From JAKLIX01 sp964605655 (lineage in GTDB: Bacteria; Bacteroidota; Bacteroidia; Bacteroidales; CAIXZF01): a DNA stretch of 64,000 nt. Numbering within the stretch: position 1 is the first letter of the stretch; every line of letters starts with the position of its first letter. Location of the stretch: positions 1 through 64,000 of the forward strand of contig CAZSDK010000009.1 in assembly GCA_964605655.1 (NCBI GenBank). The letters run 5' to 3'. Under the pieces are notes generated by a model. That model was not told where the DNA came from. It saw only the letters and a list, made by a program, of their open reading frames with translations, and made no database searches. Below, piece by piece: positions 16,857 to 27,800 of the stretch. Both the position numbers and the translations under genes were made by a program.

Positions 16857-17859
16857 TTGAAGGTTTCTTTTTCCTTAACCACAACTTTTGTCCTGTCACA
16901 GGCTGTGTGCCCGGCGCCATCCTGTTTTTCCTGTACAGAAATTTTGTCTTCACACCGTATACCTGAGAAATGATATACATGGTCTCTTTATCCCTGACGG
17001 TATGGAACGATTTGCTCGCCTTCCTTTTCTTGGGTTGAAGATAAATGATCTGTCCCTCGGCCAAACGGTCACCCTTTTTCAGCTCGTTAAATCTTAAAAC
17101 CTGCCACGACATCAGGTCACAATCCCTGGCGATTCGGCCCGGGTCGTCCTTTTTGAGGGCCAGGGTCATCCGGATGCCATTGTTATGCCATATTTTCCGG
17201 GTCGTCATTCCGAGGCGGATGCTGTCAAAATCCTCACCTTCAAACATTTGCCGGTAAGAAGCTGGTAAACTGTCGATGGAAAAGGCCAATCCTGGCCCCA
17301 CGAGACCCAGTCCTTCCTGGTCGATAAGCTGAAGCTGGTTGTCTTCAATGATCCTGATCAGCTTCTCGGCATAGGTGGCGCTGGTCGCATAACCGGCCTT
17401 TTTGAGTCCGTAGGCCCAGGCTTTGTAATCGGTGATAGGAAGTTCGAACAGGAAAGCATAGCGGGACTTGGTGCATAAAAACACGGAATGATCTTCGAAG
17501 GACTCTTCAGCGGTCCTGTATTTTCTGAAACACTCATTCTCTTTATCATCATCCATATAATAGGTGTCTCCCTGCCATTCTTTATGGCACTTGATGCCAA
17601 AATGGTTGTTTGCCAACCTGGCCAGGGTGCTGTTGCCATTGGCCGACTCAAGAATGCCCTGGGAAAGGGTGATACTGGCGGGGATCTTATGGTCCCTCAT
17701 CTTCCTGAGTGCGATCTCCCTGTATCTATCAATATAATCCCTGACCGAAATTTTCTGTCCCTGTGGCTGGCTTATTGCAGTAGTGCCAAGGCATAGCAAC
17801 AGCAAGAAAAAGCATGCCGGCAACACCCTTTGAAAATGTTTTGCTAAGTAGGTCATCAT
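16846..17859 (-). CDS. Exported glucosaminidase with LysM domains (GH73/FlgJ-like)
   Basis: This 337-residue protein starts with a signal peptide (about 1-30, FFLLLLCLGTTAIS, then QPQG). Residues about 38-180 form a glucosaminidase domain: PASITLSQGILESANGNSTL with catalytic Glu71, ANNHFGIKCHKEW, CFRKYRTAEESFEDHS, YGLKKAGYATSATYAEKL. The C-terminal half has LysM-like segments, one about 235-275 (ends LAEGQIIYLQPKK) and a clearer one about 283-330 (FHTVRDKETMYIISQVYGV, ending TGQKLWLRKKK). The enzyme should cut the glycan strand of peptidoglycan in the periplasm, as in remodelling or daughter-cell separation. It stands alone, divergent from rsmG. Confidence 0.9.
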   Translation of the reverse strand: MMTYLAKHFQRVLPACFFLLLLCLGTTAISQPQGQKISVRDYIDRYREIALRKMRDHKIPASITLSQGILESANGNSTLARLANNHFGIKCHKEWQGDTYYMDDDKENECFRKYRTAEESFEDHSVFLCTKSRYAFLFELPITDYKAWAYGLKKAGYATSATYAEKLIRIIEDNQLQLIDQEGLGLVGPGLAFSIDSLPASYRQMFEGEDFDSIRLGMTTRKIWHNNGIRMTLALKKDDPGRIARDCDLMSWQVLRFNELKKGDRLAEGQIIYLQPKKRKASKSFHTVRDKETMYIISQVYGVKTKFLYRKNRMAPGTQPVTGQKLWLRKKKPSITR

Positions 17860-17972
17860 CAGCCATTAACCCCTGCAAAATAATGAGGATTTCTTTTCAT
17901 CCTGAAGGAAAACGGAGAAGATGTCCACACCGGTTTGTTAAATCACTAATTTAATGCACTAAAAAAGCAGGC

Positions 17973-18593
17973 ATGGAACGGATCAGGAAGTACTTTCCCG
18001 GGCTAAGCGAAACACAAATCGCTCAATATCAGGCGCTCATGCAGCTGTATTCTGAATGGAATGAGAAGGTGAACCTCATCTCCCGCAATGACCTGGTCCA
18101 TTTATATGAAAGGCATGTACTCTTTTCTCTGGCCTTATGCCGCATCATTCAATTTAAACCTGCCACCGAACTGATCGATATTGGCACCGGAGGAGGTTTC
18201 CCGGGCATTCCTCTCGCGATATTTTTCCCTGATTGCCGTTTTACCCTGCTCGATTCCATCAGGAAGAAGGTCCAGGCGGTTGGTGAGATATCTTCTGCTC
18301 TGAAACTGGAGAATGTGGCCGTTCATTGTGGCCGTTCGGAAGACTTCAAGGGACAATACGATTTTGTACTGGGAAGGGCTGTCACCTCCCTGTCACCGTT
18401 TGTGAAGCAGACACGGCACCTGATCAGGCGCGGAGGCATCAACACGCTTGACAATGGGATCCTTTACTTAAAAGGAGGTGATATAAAGGAAGAAGCAGGG
18501 AATATTCATGGATCACTTACCACCTGGAATATCAGTCAATGGTTCCGGGAGAGCTTCTTTGAAACCAAGCTCATTATTCACATTACTCTCTGA
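17973..18593 (+). CDS. rsmG: 16S rRNA (guanine527-N7)-methyltransferase
   Basis: This 206-residue SAM-dependent enzyme methylates G527 of 16S rRNA in the decoding region. It has the family opening KYFPGLSETQIAQYQALMQLYSEWNEKVNLISRND, motif I LIDIGTGGGFPGIPLAIFFP, FTLLDSIRKKVQAV, GRSEDFKGQYDFVLGRAVTSL and a late LYLKGGD. Length matches relatives. Loss of this gene gives low-level streptomycin resistance in other bacteria. It lies alone between a divergent glucosaminidase gene and an OPT transporter gene. Confidence 0.96.
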   Translation: MERIRKYFPGLSETQIAQYQALMQLYSEWNEKVNLISRNDLVHLYERHVLFSLALCRIIQFKPATELIDIGTGGGFPGIPLAIFFPDCRFTLLDSIRKKVQAVGEISSALKLENVAVHCGRSEDFKGQYDFVLGRAVTSLSPFVKQTRHLIRRGGINTLDNGILYLKGGDIKEEAGNIHGSLTTWNISQWFRESFFETKLIIHITL

Positions 18594-18672
18594 TATTCTA
18601 TTTATTACATTTTTGTTGCCCGAAATTCGGAGATATTCATACTTTTTTCATTACTTAGCATCATAAATAAAA

Positions 18673-18679
18673 AAGGAGG
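18673..18679 (+). promoter_or_regulatory. Perfect Shine-Dalgarno site of the OPT transporter
   Basis: AAGGAGG ends four bases before the ATG at 18684. This is a full anti-SD match, which is unusual here: nearly all other genes in the window have weak or AT-rich leaders, as is normal in Bacteroidota. Confidence 0.6.
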
Positions 18680-18683
18680 AAAA

Positions 18684-20750
18684 ATGTCAGAACAACGAAA
18701 ATTTGTACCCTTTGTATCACCCGAGACCACCATGACAGAGTTCACTATCAGGGCATTGATCATCGGACTGGTGATGGCCGTGATATTGGGGGCTGCCAAT
18801 GCCTATCTGGGGCTAAAAGCGGGAATGACCATTGCTGCGACCTATCCCGCAGCGGTTATTGGCATGGCCATTCTAAAGGTGGTCAGAGGATCTATTCTTG
18901 AAGAGAACATCGCCCGTACCGTCGGTTCTATTGGTGAATCGGTGGCGGCCGGGGCCATATTCACCCTGCCAGCTTTTTTCATTGCAGGGATATGGAAAGA
19001 ATTTTTTACGGTGGGTCATTACATTACTTCTTCATTGATTCTTGTTGCCGGTGGCCTTCTGGGTATCATGTTTGTTGCCTTGCTTCGCCGGGTGATGGTT
19101 GAAGATGTTGACCTTCCATTCCCTGAATCTGTTGCAGCTGCTGAGATCCATAAAGCCGGCCGTTCGGGCGGCGGCGGATCAAAGTTCCTCTTTGGTGCCA
19201 TGATTGGCGGAGCCGTCATCAAGACCCTTGGTGAGCTGAAGTTTTTTGCTGCCGCCTGGGAGAAATTCGTCGTCTTTGGCAAACAGACCATCACGGGTAC
19301 CCAGATCAGCGGACAAGGGGGCCTTCTGCTGAGTTCACCGGGTATCAGCCCTGCATACATGGGTGTGGGATATATCATAGGCCCTAAACTCGGGGCACTT
19401 AACTTCAGCGGGGGTTTGATCGCCTGGGGTTTACTGGCACCTTTGATCCTGTATTTTATCACACCCAACCTTGATCTTCAGGCCTGGGCGACCTACCTTA
19501 TCAGCCGTGATACTTCTCTTGACATGAATGCAGCACTGCAGAAAGTGAGCGACCCTTCTTTCCAAATCACCCAGATATGGAAGTATATCGTACGTCCCAT
19601 TGCCATTGGTGGCATGCTCATGGGTGCCGGCTTTACGCTGTTTAAGATGAGAAAAAGCCTGATAGCAGGTGTGAAAAGATCCATCGCCGACGTGAAAAAA
19701 GCCGCCAGTGGCAGCGAAAACACCACGATCCGCACCGAGAAGGACATCCCTTTCACTTGGATCATCATTGGTATTATCGGCGTCGCCCTACTTACATTTA
19801 TTATTTCTTTTTTCATCTTTGAGTCGTCCTTACTTATCGCCATAGTGGCTGCCACCCTTCTCATCATTCTTGCCTTTTTCTTTGCTGCCGTCTCGGGCTA
19901 CCTGGTCGGGATCATGGGTTCCAGTAATAACCCGATTTCCGGCCTTACCCTCACCGCACTGGTGGTCACCGCACTCATCCTGGTGGTTCTGGGAGCTTCC
20001 GGTAATAAGGACGTGGGAACCGTCCTCGGCATCGCGGCCATCGTCTGCGTATCTGCAGCCGTTGCCGGTGAGATGCTTCAAGACCTTAAAGCAGGACATA
20101 TTCTGGGTGGTACCCCCTGGAAGATGCAGGTGGGTGATATCATCGGAGTGGTGCTGGCTGGGTTAGTGATGTTTGGAGTACTGGTCATCCTGAATGAAGG
20201 AGATATAGCACAGGGACTGAAAGAAGGATATGAAGGAGGTTTTGGAAGTAAAAACCTTTCCGCTCCGCAAGCCAGTCTGATGGCCATGCTTTCAAAAGGA
20301 ATCGTGGAAGGTCAGATGGCATGGCCACTGATCATTGTGGGCATGCTGATGGGTCTCGGCTTCATTCTGATGCAGGTAAAAAGCCCCATGCTGGTCAGCG
20401 TGGGTATGTATCTCCCGCTGGAGACCACTTTCGCTATTTTCCTCGGCGGACTGGTGAAGGGTGTGGTTGAGTTGTTCAATGATGCAAGGAAACACAATGC
20501 TGCCCAGAGAGCCCGCGTGGAGAACACCGGTGTTCTGCTGGCTTCAGGGTTTATAGCAGGAGAAGCACTTATGGGACTCGTTTTCGCACTCTTCTATTTC
20601 ATCAACATTCCCCTCCCGTCCATCTTCAGCAATCCGCAGTTCTGGGTAAGCCTGATCGTTCTCACCATCATTGCTGTGGTCCTGATATGGATCCCTGTTC
20701 GGAACTCTGGAAAGCCAGATGAGCCAGCTCCTCCGGTAGCTTCCATGTAG
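18684..20750 (+). CDS. OPT-family oligopeptide transporter
   Basis: This 688-residue inner-membrane protein has about 15-16 helices. It carries OPT-family segments: EFTIRALIIGLVMAVILGAANAYLGLKAGMTIAATYPAAV near the N-terminus, the NIARTVGSIGESVAAGAIFTLPA stretch, DLPFPESVAAAEIHKAG, YMGVGYIIGPKLGALNFSGGLIAW, and the Asn/Pro-rich MGSSNNPISGLTLTALV. The family imports peptides or metal-chelate complexes with protons; the exact substrate is unknown. The start is fixed by a strong Shine-Dalgarno sequence, and a clear terminator follows, so it is probably monocistronic. Confidence 0.93.
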   Translation: MSEQRKFVPFVSPETTMTEFTIRALIIGLVMAVILGAANAYLGLKAGMTIAATYPAAVIGMAILKVVRGSILEENIARTVGSIGESVAAGAIFTLPAFFIAGIWKEFFTVGHYITSSLILVAGGLLGIMFVALLRRVMVEDVDLPFPESVAAAEIHKAGRSGGGGSKFLFGAMIGGAVIKTLGELKFFAAAWEKFVVFGKQTITGTQISGQGGLLLSSPGISPAYMGVGYIIGPKLGALNFSGGLIAWGLLAPLILYFITPNLDLQAWATYLISRDTSLDMNAALQKVSDPSFQITQIWKYIVRPIAIGGMLMGAGFTLFKMRKSLIAGVKRSIADVKKAASGSENTTIRTEKDIPFTWIIIGIIGVALLTFIISFFIFESSLLIAIVAATLLIILAFFFAAVSGYLVGIMGSSNNPISGLTLTALVVTALILVVLGASGNKDVGTVLGIAAIVCVSAAVAGEMLQDLKAGHILGGTPWKMQVGDIIGVVLAGLVMFGVLVILNEGDIAQGLKEGYEGGFGSKNLSAPQASLMAMLSKGIVEGQMAWPLIIVGMLMGLGFILMQVKSPMLVSVGMYLPLETTFAIFLGGLVKGVVELFNDARKHNAAQRARVENTGVLLASGFIAGEALMGLVFALFYFINIPLPSIFSNPQFWVSLIVLTIIAVVLIWIPVRNSGKPDEPAPPVASM

Positions 20751-20775
20751 TCTTACGAACTTTAATATTTAAAAG

Positions 20776-20807
20776 AACACCGGGTCATCATCCCGGTGTT
20801 TCTTTTT
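20776..20807 (+). terminator. Intrinsic terminator after the OPT transporter
   Basis: AACACCGGG and CCCGGTGTT pair perfectly (9 base pairs) around a 7-base loop, followed by TCTTTTT. It ends transcription of the OPT gene before the PqqD-like gene. Confidence 0.85.
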
Positions 20808-20858
20808 CCAGTCAGCTCACTTTCAATTAATCTTACCTTCGCATGACACAACCACGCC

Positions 20859-21245
20859 ATGAGCTTTAATAACCCCTTCTCACGCACTTCCGGCAAAGAA
20901 CCGGTCAATTTCCTTACCCTGACCCCTGTGGCGCTTGTAGCGCACGAAATTGCCCCGGAGGGGCATGTACGGCTTCTTATACCCCGCTTTACATCCACCC
21001 TCGGAAAGAAACTAATGGGGAAACGGTTTAAAGACAAGCCCATTCGTATGAATTTTGATGAATTGGGAAGTGCGGTATGGTTACTGATAGACGGAAAAAG
21101 GAAGGTGGGAGCCATCTGCGATGAACTCCAGGCCCTCCATGAAGGTAACTTGCAGGAGGTTGAACTCAGGGTTACCAGGTTCCTTAACCAGTTATTTCTT
21201 AATAAATACGTTACTTTTAAAGAGCTGAATACAGCGGCGGGATGA
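20859..21245 (+). CDS. PqqD-family protein
   Basis: This 128-residue protein has a PqqD-like winged-helix region over about residues 55-120: MNFDELGSAVWLLIDGKRKVGAICDEL, then a helix and VTRFLNQLFLNKYVTF. In well-studied systems PqqD-like proteins bind a precursor peptide and hand it to a radical-SAM enzyme, but short solo members are common in Bacteroidota with no assigned role. Neither a radical-SAM partner nor a precursor peptide gene is nearby. Its stop codon lies within the first copy of an 82-base direct repeat. Confidence 0.8.
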   Translation: MSFNNPFSRTSGKEPVNFLTLTPVALVAHEIAPEGHVRLLIPRFTSTLGKKLMGKRFKDKPIRMNFDELGSAVWLLIDGKRKVGAICDELQALHEGNLQEVELRVTRFLNQLFLNKYVTFKELNTAAG

Positions 21246-21401
21246 CGGGATAATTTCAGTTGGCAGTTGGCAGTTGGCAGTCTGCCCCTTCTGGCCTCTG
21301 ATTTCTGATTTCGGGCATTCGGGATGACGGGATACGGGATGGGGCAGTTGGCAGCTGGACGGTCTACCCCTACTGACCTCTGATTTCTCGGTTCGCAATT
21401 C
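21238..21401. repeat. 82-base imperfect tandem duplication with GGCAGTT heptamers
   Basis: Copy 1 (21238-21319) and copy 2 (21320-21401) both begin with CGGGATGACGGGATA. They align without gaps through a GGCAGTT-rich stretch into a shared CTCTGATTTCT block. Copy 1 carries more than three GGCAGTT units (21257-21281), copy 2 about one and a half. Copy 1 includes the stop codon of the PqqD-like gene. Confidence 0.8.
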
Positions 21402-21500
21402 CTCTAAAACCCCTTAGGGGTAAGTCATTGGTAGCACAACGTCAGCCGGTCAAATATTTTCATCTCCCCGTTTTAATCTCACTCGAAGGAACAACCTTTG

Positions 21501-21561
21501 TGGGGAGGGGCAAGGGGAGGTTGAGTTAGACAGGACCTTCCCACCCCCTGCCCCCTCCCCA
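21501..21561. repeat. G-rich / C-rich inverted repeat
   Basis: TGGGGAGGGGCAAGGGG (21501-21517) is nearly complementary to CCCCCTGCCCCCTCCCCA (21544-21561), with a 26-base spacer. Either a long GC hairpin or, from the four G tracts of the first arm, a quadruplex could form. Confidence 0.65.
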
Positions 21562-21680
21562 CCATCAACATACCACTGGGAAATGGCAAAACGGGGAGGG
21601 GAGTGATGGTTGCATCTTCCCTTCGCTAAAGGGATATGATCCCAACGGGATCAACATTCTTGCATTCTCGCATTCTCGCT

Positions 21681-21726
21681 CCCCCCCGATTGGGGGGGGC
21701 AGGGAGGGGCAGGGAGGGGCCAGGGG
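21681..21726. repeat. C7-GATT-G8 hairpin element with G-tract tail
   Basis: CCCCCCCGATTGGGGGGGG (21681-21699) is followed by repeated CAGGGAGGGG units. It matches in layout the element inside ubiD (2775-2812). The tail has several runs of three or more G on the plus strand. Confidence 0.75.
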
Positions 21727-21761
21727 TTAAGACGTACCAGAAGTTGAATGAACCGGCGGGC

Positions 21762-21799
21762 AAAAAAAAAGAGGCCGCCTCTTTCGAGGCAGCCTCTTT
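21762..21799 (-). terminator. Intrinsic terminator of the giant gene
   Basis: On the minus strand AAAGAGGC and GCCTCTTT pair outside an inner GCCTC/GAGGC stem closed by a GAAA tetraloop, followed by nine T. It begins 21 bases after the stop codon of the giant gene. Confidence 0.88.
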
Positions 21800-21819
21800 C
21801 ATTAAGGACCAGTTATCCT

Positions 21820-24800
21820 TTATCTGGAAATAACCATCCTGCCTGATTTCACATACTCTTTTGATTGACCATTTACTTCAATCTTGTATGTATAAACACC
21901 AGGTACGAGATCAGATCCGTCGAAGGTAATCTGATAGGTGTTGGCAGCCTGAGCAACATTGTTGACAAGCACAGCCACCACATCTCCAAGGAGGTTGTAA
22001 ACCCTCAGTGTCACGTTTCCATTTTCCGGCAAGGTATAGGTGATTTCGGTCACAGCCTTGAACGGGTTCGGATAGTTGCTGATGCTGTACTCGAGAGTAC
22101 CTACAGACAACTTCGGATAGGTCAGGTTCACATTCTGCAAGCTCACGGCATTCCTGTCACCCAGATCGCTGATACCATCGAGAATCAGTTCCAGTTCACC
22201 ATTGGTGACATCGGTCAGATTCCTGGCCTTCAGTTGTAAGGTAACAAGTGCATCGTTTTCGGCAAGCCTGATTTCCTTCATGTTGTACCATGAAATTCTG
22301 AGTTCGCCGTTGAGAGCAGTGTACAGCACGTTGCTGGCAGCATTGTTCACAACTACACCTTCAACATCAATGAGGTTTTCGGGATAGTTGATCACCAGGG
22401 AGATAGCACCCACCTTCAGTGCGCTGGTCACTTGAATGGGGAGTTCGAATGACTCATAAGACCTGATTTCCTTCACACCAGACATGTTCAGGTTAACGGT
22501 CGGAGGAGTCTTCACAAACGGAGGAGTATAGGATCCGTTCACATCACCGTAGCAGAGAGCCTTGAAGTTGTTCACGGCATCAGCGTTGGTGATCACAACA
22601 GTCTTGACTTCGAATGCCCAGTCACCAACAGGGAAGGAGCTGATCTGGTTCACGAACCTCTTGGCAACCATCAGAGCATCGATGGAGTTCACGGTAGCAT
22701 CACCGTTCACATTGGCTCCGACCAGTCTGATTCCGGTGAGCGGAGTGATCATAGCGAAATGCTTCATGATCAGCAGAGCATCGTTGGAGTTGACACCGCC
22801 CCAAGGTTTGGTGCTGGCAGCAGCCACTGTGTAAACTCCGGGAGCCAGGTTGGTGAATTCATAACCTCCATTGGTATTGGTAAGGGTTGAAGCAACCGTA
22901 GTACCGTTGAGCATCAGGTTCACGGTAACATTGTTCATAACGGTTTGAGCAGTGTTATCATAGGTTACCTGACCTGTCAGGGTATAAACGGCACAGCTGA
23001 CGACAGATGCAGTCTGGATTGCAGTAGCAACACAGCCATTACCATCTGTGTAGGTGTAAGTGATTTCGAAATCACCTACCTCAACCGGGTTGAAGTATCC
23101 GCTAATTACATGCTGTCCGCTATACACGCCACCTGCGGGATATCCGCCTGTCAGTTGGACGGGATTGCCATTCAGGCAGAACGGTTCGGCAAACTGAGCG
23201 AAGATCACGTAAGGCATGGGGTTAACCACGAGATTCTGTGATGCTTCACCATAGCAACCATTGCCGTCGGTGTATGCATAGAGGATCTGGTAGGTACCGG
23301 CACCGTATGCTGAAGGATCGAATGAGGTAGCGGGAACACCATTCACATAATATGTTCCGCCAACCGGAGAACCACCGCCGAGGGCGAACTCAGGAGCATC
23401 GAAACATACAGCTGCGAAAGGCATCAGCGTCACAGAAGGCACACTGTAAACAGTCACAGTCTGTGATGCGGAACCACTGCATCCATAAAGATCTTCATAC
23501 ATGTATTCAACGTTATGTAATCCGGCTCCAACACCCTGAGGATCAAAGTAGGTAACCTGGATTCCATCAACATAGTAAATACCACCCACAGGATATCCGC
23601 CAGTCAATAAGAAGGCCGGGGTTCCGAGGCATACATTGGCGATAGGTGCAAGTTCAACCACAGGAGCGGGAATAGTATTAATCACAGCGTTTCCGTTCAT
23701 CACATAGTCACAGGTGATGGCACTTACAGAATGTACTGTATAAGTACCAGCGTTATTCTGCAGACCGAAGCTAAGAGCAGCACCGGTACCAGGTATCACA
23801 ACACCTGTGGATACACCGTCAAGGTACAGGTCGTAGTAAACACCCGTCTGTGAACCATCGAGGCCGATGACCACGCCAGCACCACCTTCGCAGATGGTAC
23901 CGCCGCCGGTAACGTTGTAGATGGAAGGAGCAGGATTCACGGTCACAACAGCCTCTCCAAATCCGTAGGCACCACAGTTGGCGTCGGTCAGTGAAACCAC
24001 CAGATAAGTAGTGGTAGTTGACGGACAAACCTGTACGGTCCACGGAGAAGTCCAAATGTTGCCATAAACAGTGGTATCATTACCGTCGTAGAGATAAACC
24101 TCCCAAGGAGCGGTACCTGTCAGATCAACATTGAGAGTAGCACACTGACCCTGGCAGATGGAAGTGGTTCCACTAAGCACAGCAGTGGGCTGAGGAATGA
24201 TCTGAACATTGATCACACCGCTCATCACCCTGGAACATCCAGTGGTAAGGTCGGTAGCAACCACATGATAATCACCGGCAAGGAAGATCTCCCAAACCAG
24301 GTTATATCCATTGCCAGTCTTCGGCAGGCCAACAGGGAGATTACCCTTCATCAGCTGGTAGCTTACATTGGGATCAGTTAAGCAATTCAGATAACCGTTC
24401 ACTGAACAACCGATGCAGCATATTCCACCGCCTTCAAACGCACAATCCTGAGGCAGCGGAAGCACAGTCACGGTCAGAGTATAGCTTGAAGTGCAATACT
24501 GGCCACTGGTATAGCTGTAAGTGATGGAGTAAGTTCCAACACCAGCTGTAGCAGGATCAAAGAAGTGATCATTGATGATGCCATTACCACTGAAGGTACC
24601 GCCAACCGGGAAGCCGGTCAACTCAACAGCCGGATTGTTCAGACAGTAAGAACCAGCCAGACCAATGAAGTACACATTGGGCAGAGCTACAACGGTTACC
24701 TGGTCACTGTATTCAGCATAGCAACCGTTTTCGTCGGTATAGCTGTATGTGATGGTGTAAGGTCCGCCAACACCGGCAAGGCTCGGGGTGAAGGTAGCGA

Positions 24801-27800
24801 TACCATTACCCAGGTTGATGATTCCAGGACCGGAGAAGGTTCCGCCGGCAGGATTTCCAACCAGTGTCACAGCAGGAGCATCCACACAATATCCGTCATC
24901 AAGTCCGTCGAAGGAAACAACAGGCAGAGGATTGACAATAATAGAGGAAGTAGCTTCTCCCTGGCATCCCTGTCCATTGGTGTAGGTATAGGTAATCACA
25001 TGACTACCGGCACCTGCCAGGCTGGGATAGAACACTCCGTTATCAACACCCACACCACTGTAAACACCACCTGCGGGTAAACCACCGGTAAGGGTGAAGG
25101 AAGGAGCATCAATACATACAGGATTGAAAGTACCAAGGCTTACACCAGGAAGCTGGGTAACCTCGATGGTAGCAGCACCTGTTGTAATGTTATTGTAGCA
25201 TCCGTAAATATCACTTACCCAAGCAAGAGTGTAAGTGGTGGTTACGTTGGGGGTAACAAGGATTTGGTAGGGGTTATCAGTGATATTGTTGTAAGTAACA
25301 ATAGGACCAGTGCCAGCCGACAGACCGAAGCTGAAAGGAGCAGTACCAGCAGTGAAGGTCACTGTAAGGGTTGCACTTTCGCCCCAGCAAATGGAGGCAC
25401 CACCGCTGATGTTTGCCTGAGCCGTCGGATACAGAATTACTTCTGCCGATCCGTTCATCCAGGTCCAGCAACCGGTTTGCATATTCACTGCTTTGATAGT
25501 ATAGATACCGGCAATGGTAGCATAATCATAGCAGAAAGGCTGTCCGTTACCATTCTTGTACATACCGGTGGGCTGACCATTGATGTACAACTCATAACGA
25601 ATACCGGTCTGAGAACCGTCGAGACATACAAACACATGGTTACATCCGATACAGCAAGAACCGCCACCCGTTACATTGAACAAATCGGGTAAGGGGTTAA
25701 TGGTAATCACGGCAACGCCGTTCATCGTCCTTGAACAACCATTGGCAACCGAAGTGGCAACAACGGTATAGGTTCCCGGAGTGGTCTGCAGACCGAAACT
25801 CAGCGGGTTACCTGTACCTGTCAACACGACACCTGTACCAATACCATTGATCAGCAGAGCATAATTCACATCGACTTCAGATCCGCTCAGACCCACAACA
25901 ACACCAATGCCGCCGGCACAGAATGAACCACCACCGGTCATAATGAACGGAGTGGGTGAGTTCACGGTGATCACAGCACTGCCGGTACCGGAGTTCTGGC
26001 AATACATGTCAACCACTGAAGTTAAGGTATAAGTCCTGCTGGCAGGAGGATTCACAATGCTGTCCCAGAGGGCTACATTGGAATGATGTACCTTGGAAGT
26101 ATAACCATCGGTGATGCCGAAGGTCCAGGGTCCGTTGCCCGTAAGGGTTACATGGAGGGTAGCCACGTCACCGTAACAGATGGTAGCACTGCCATTGATG
26201 TTGGCAGTCGGCTTCACCTTCACTTCAACAGTGGCTGATCCGTTCATGTTCCTGGTACAGGTAGAGATAGGATCGAACATTAATACCGTATAAATTCCGG
26301 GATTCATAACACCGGTGAAGGTAAGAGGATTACCCGTACCGATCAGTGTGGTTCCCGTGTAGAGTCCGCCTAATAACAGCTTGTATTCTTTTCCTAACTG
26401 AGATCCGCTCAGGTAAACATTTACACCGGAGCCATCGGCACAATACCATCCTCCACCACTTACTTCGTAGCCGATCAGATCAGGATTGGGAAGAATGATG
26501 GCCTGGCCGATCATTGATCTATGACATCCGGTAGATACGAATACAGCAGTAGCGGTATAAATACCATCAGGTTGAGGACCAAAGGAAATTGGACCACCGG
26601 TACCCATGACCGTTGCAATCACCATTCCTTCCTTCCACAGTGTGTACTCAACACCCACCTGTGATCCGTTCAGTCCGACGAACTGTCCGATACCATTACA
26701 GTAGTATCCACTTCCTGTCATCTGGTACTGGTTCGGCAGCGGATTGACAACAACAGTGGCAGAATTTCCAACGTTGTAACATACCCTGTCAGAGACAAGC
26801 AGTACATGGTAGGTAGTAGTTACGGTAGGAGCAAGAATGTGCGGTCCTGATCCGGGGATATAAGTATAAGGTGAGCTGGTGATGTAAAGGGTGTCTTTGT
26901 GTACACCGTCATAGATGATCACATTCCAGTAGGTATCACCTGTAAGAACGAGGTTCATTTCAGCGGTTTCGCCGTAGCAGATCACATCGCCACTCAGCGT
27001 AGCGGTGGGAGGTGCCTGTTCGATTATCTCAACCTGTCCGTACATCCAGTTTACACAACCGGTAGTTGCGTTCACTGCGCGCACGGTGTACCAACCAGGA
27101 ATGCTGGTGGGACCAAAGCTGATGCTGTCGCCATCACCGGCAACAATAAGTCCTGTAGACACACCACCTCTGTATAGTTCATAGTTCACTCCAACCTGTG
27201 AGCAACCCAGCCATACCTTGGGAGGAATACAACCAAAGCAATAAACGTTGGGTTCGGTAACATAAACCGGGCAAACCTGAGGTAATGGGTTAACAATCAC
27301 CGTGGTAGTACATGTATTCATACATTGGTACTCATCATACACAGTAACTACATAATCTCCGGCCATTTCAAGAGTGGCGTTGGCAAGTACAGGATTCTGT
27401 TCAGTAGACATGAAATCAGGTCCGGTCCAACTGTAAGAGAACGGAGCAGTTCCGGTAGCTTCGGCAGTCAGATTGATATTCTCGCCAACGCAGACCGGTG
27501 AATTGTTACCACAAGTAACAACCGGCAGTGCATGGACAATTACTTCAATCTCACCTGTGTTCACACAGTTATGAGCATCTGTAACAGTCACGTAATAGAT
27601 ACCGGCATGTACCAGTTGAGCAGGTTCAATCACAAGGCTTTCAGTGGTTCCGGAAGCATTGTTCGGACCACTCCAGTTATAGGTGAAGGGGCCTGTACCT
27701 TGTACAGAAGCATAGATAGTCAGTGTACCACCAACGCAAGGTGAATTGGCTTCCAGAGTAACCGTCGGCAAGGGGTAAATCGTAACAGTGGTCTGACCAG

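Larger units (their letters stand above)
21246..21819. other. Gene-free convergent junction, 574 bases, repeat-rich
   Basis: No gene is seen between the PqqD-like gene and the giant gene. In order it holds the rest of an 82-base duplication, a GGGG/CCCC inverted repeat (21501-21561), short CATTCTCG repeats (21662-21678), a C7-GATT-G8 element with a G-rich tail (21681-21726) and the terminator of the giant gene. Confidence 0.75.

Noticed and set aside
22530..22810. A cellulosome component, suggested by the dockerin-like repeats
   Set aside because: No glycoside hydrolase or scaffoldin-type carbohydrate-binding module accompanies them in the protein or window.
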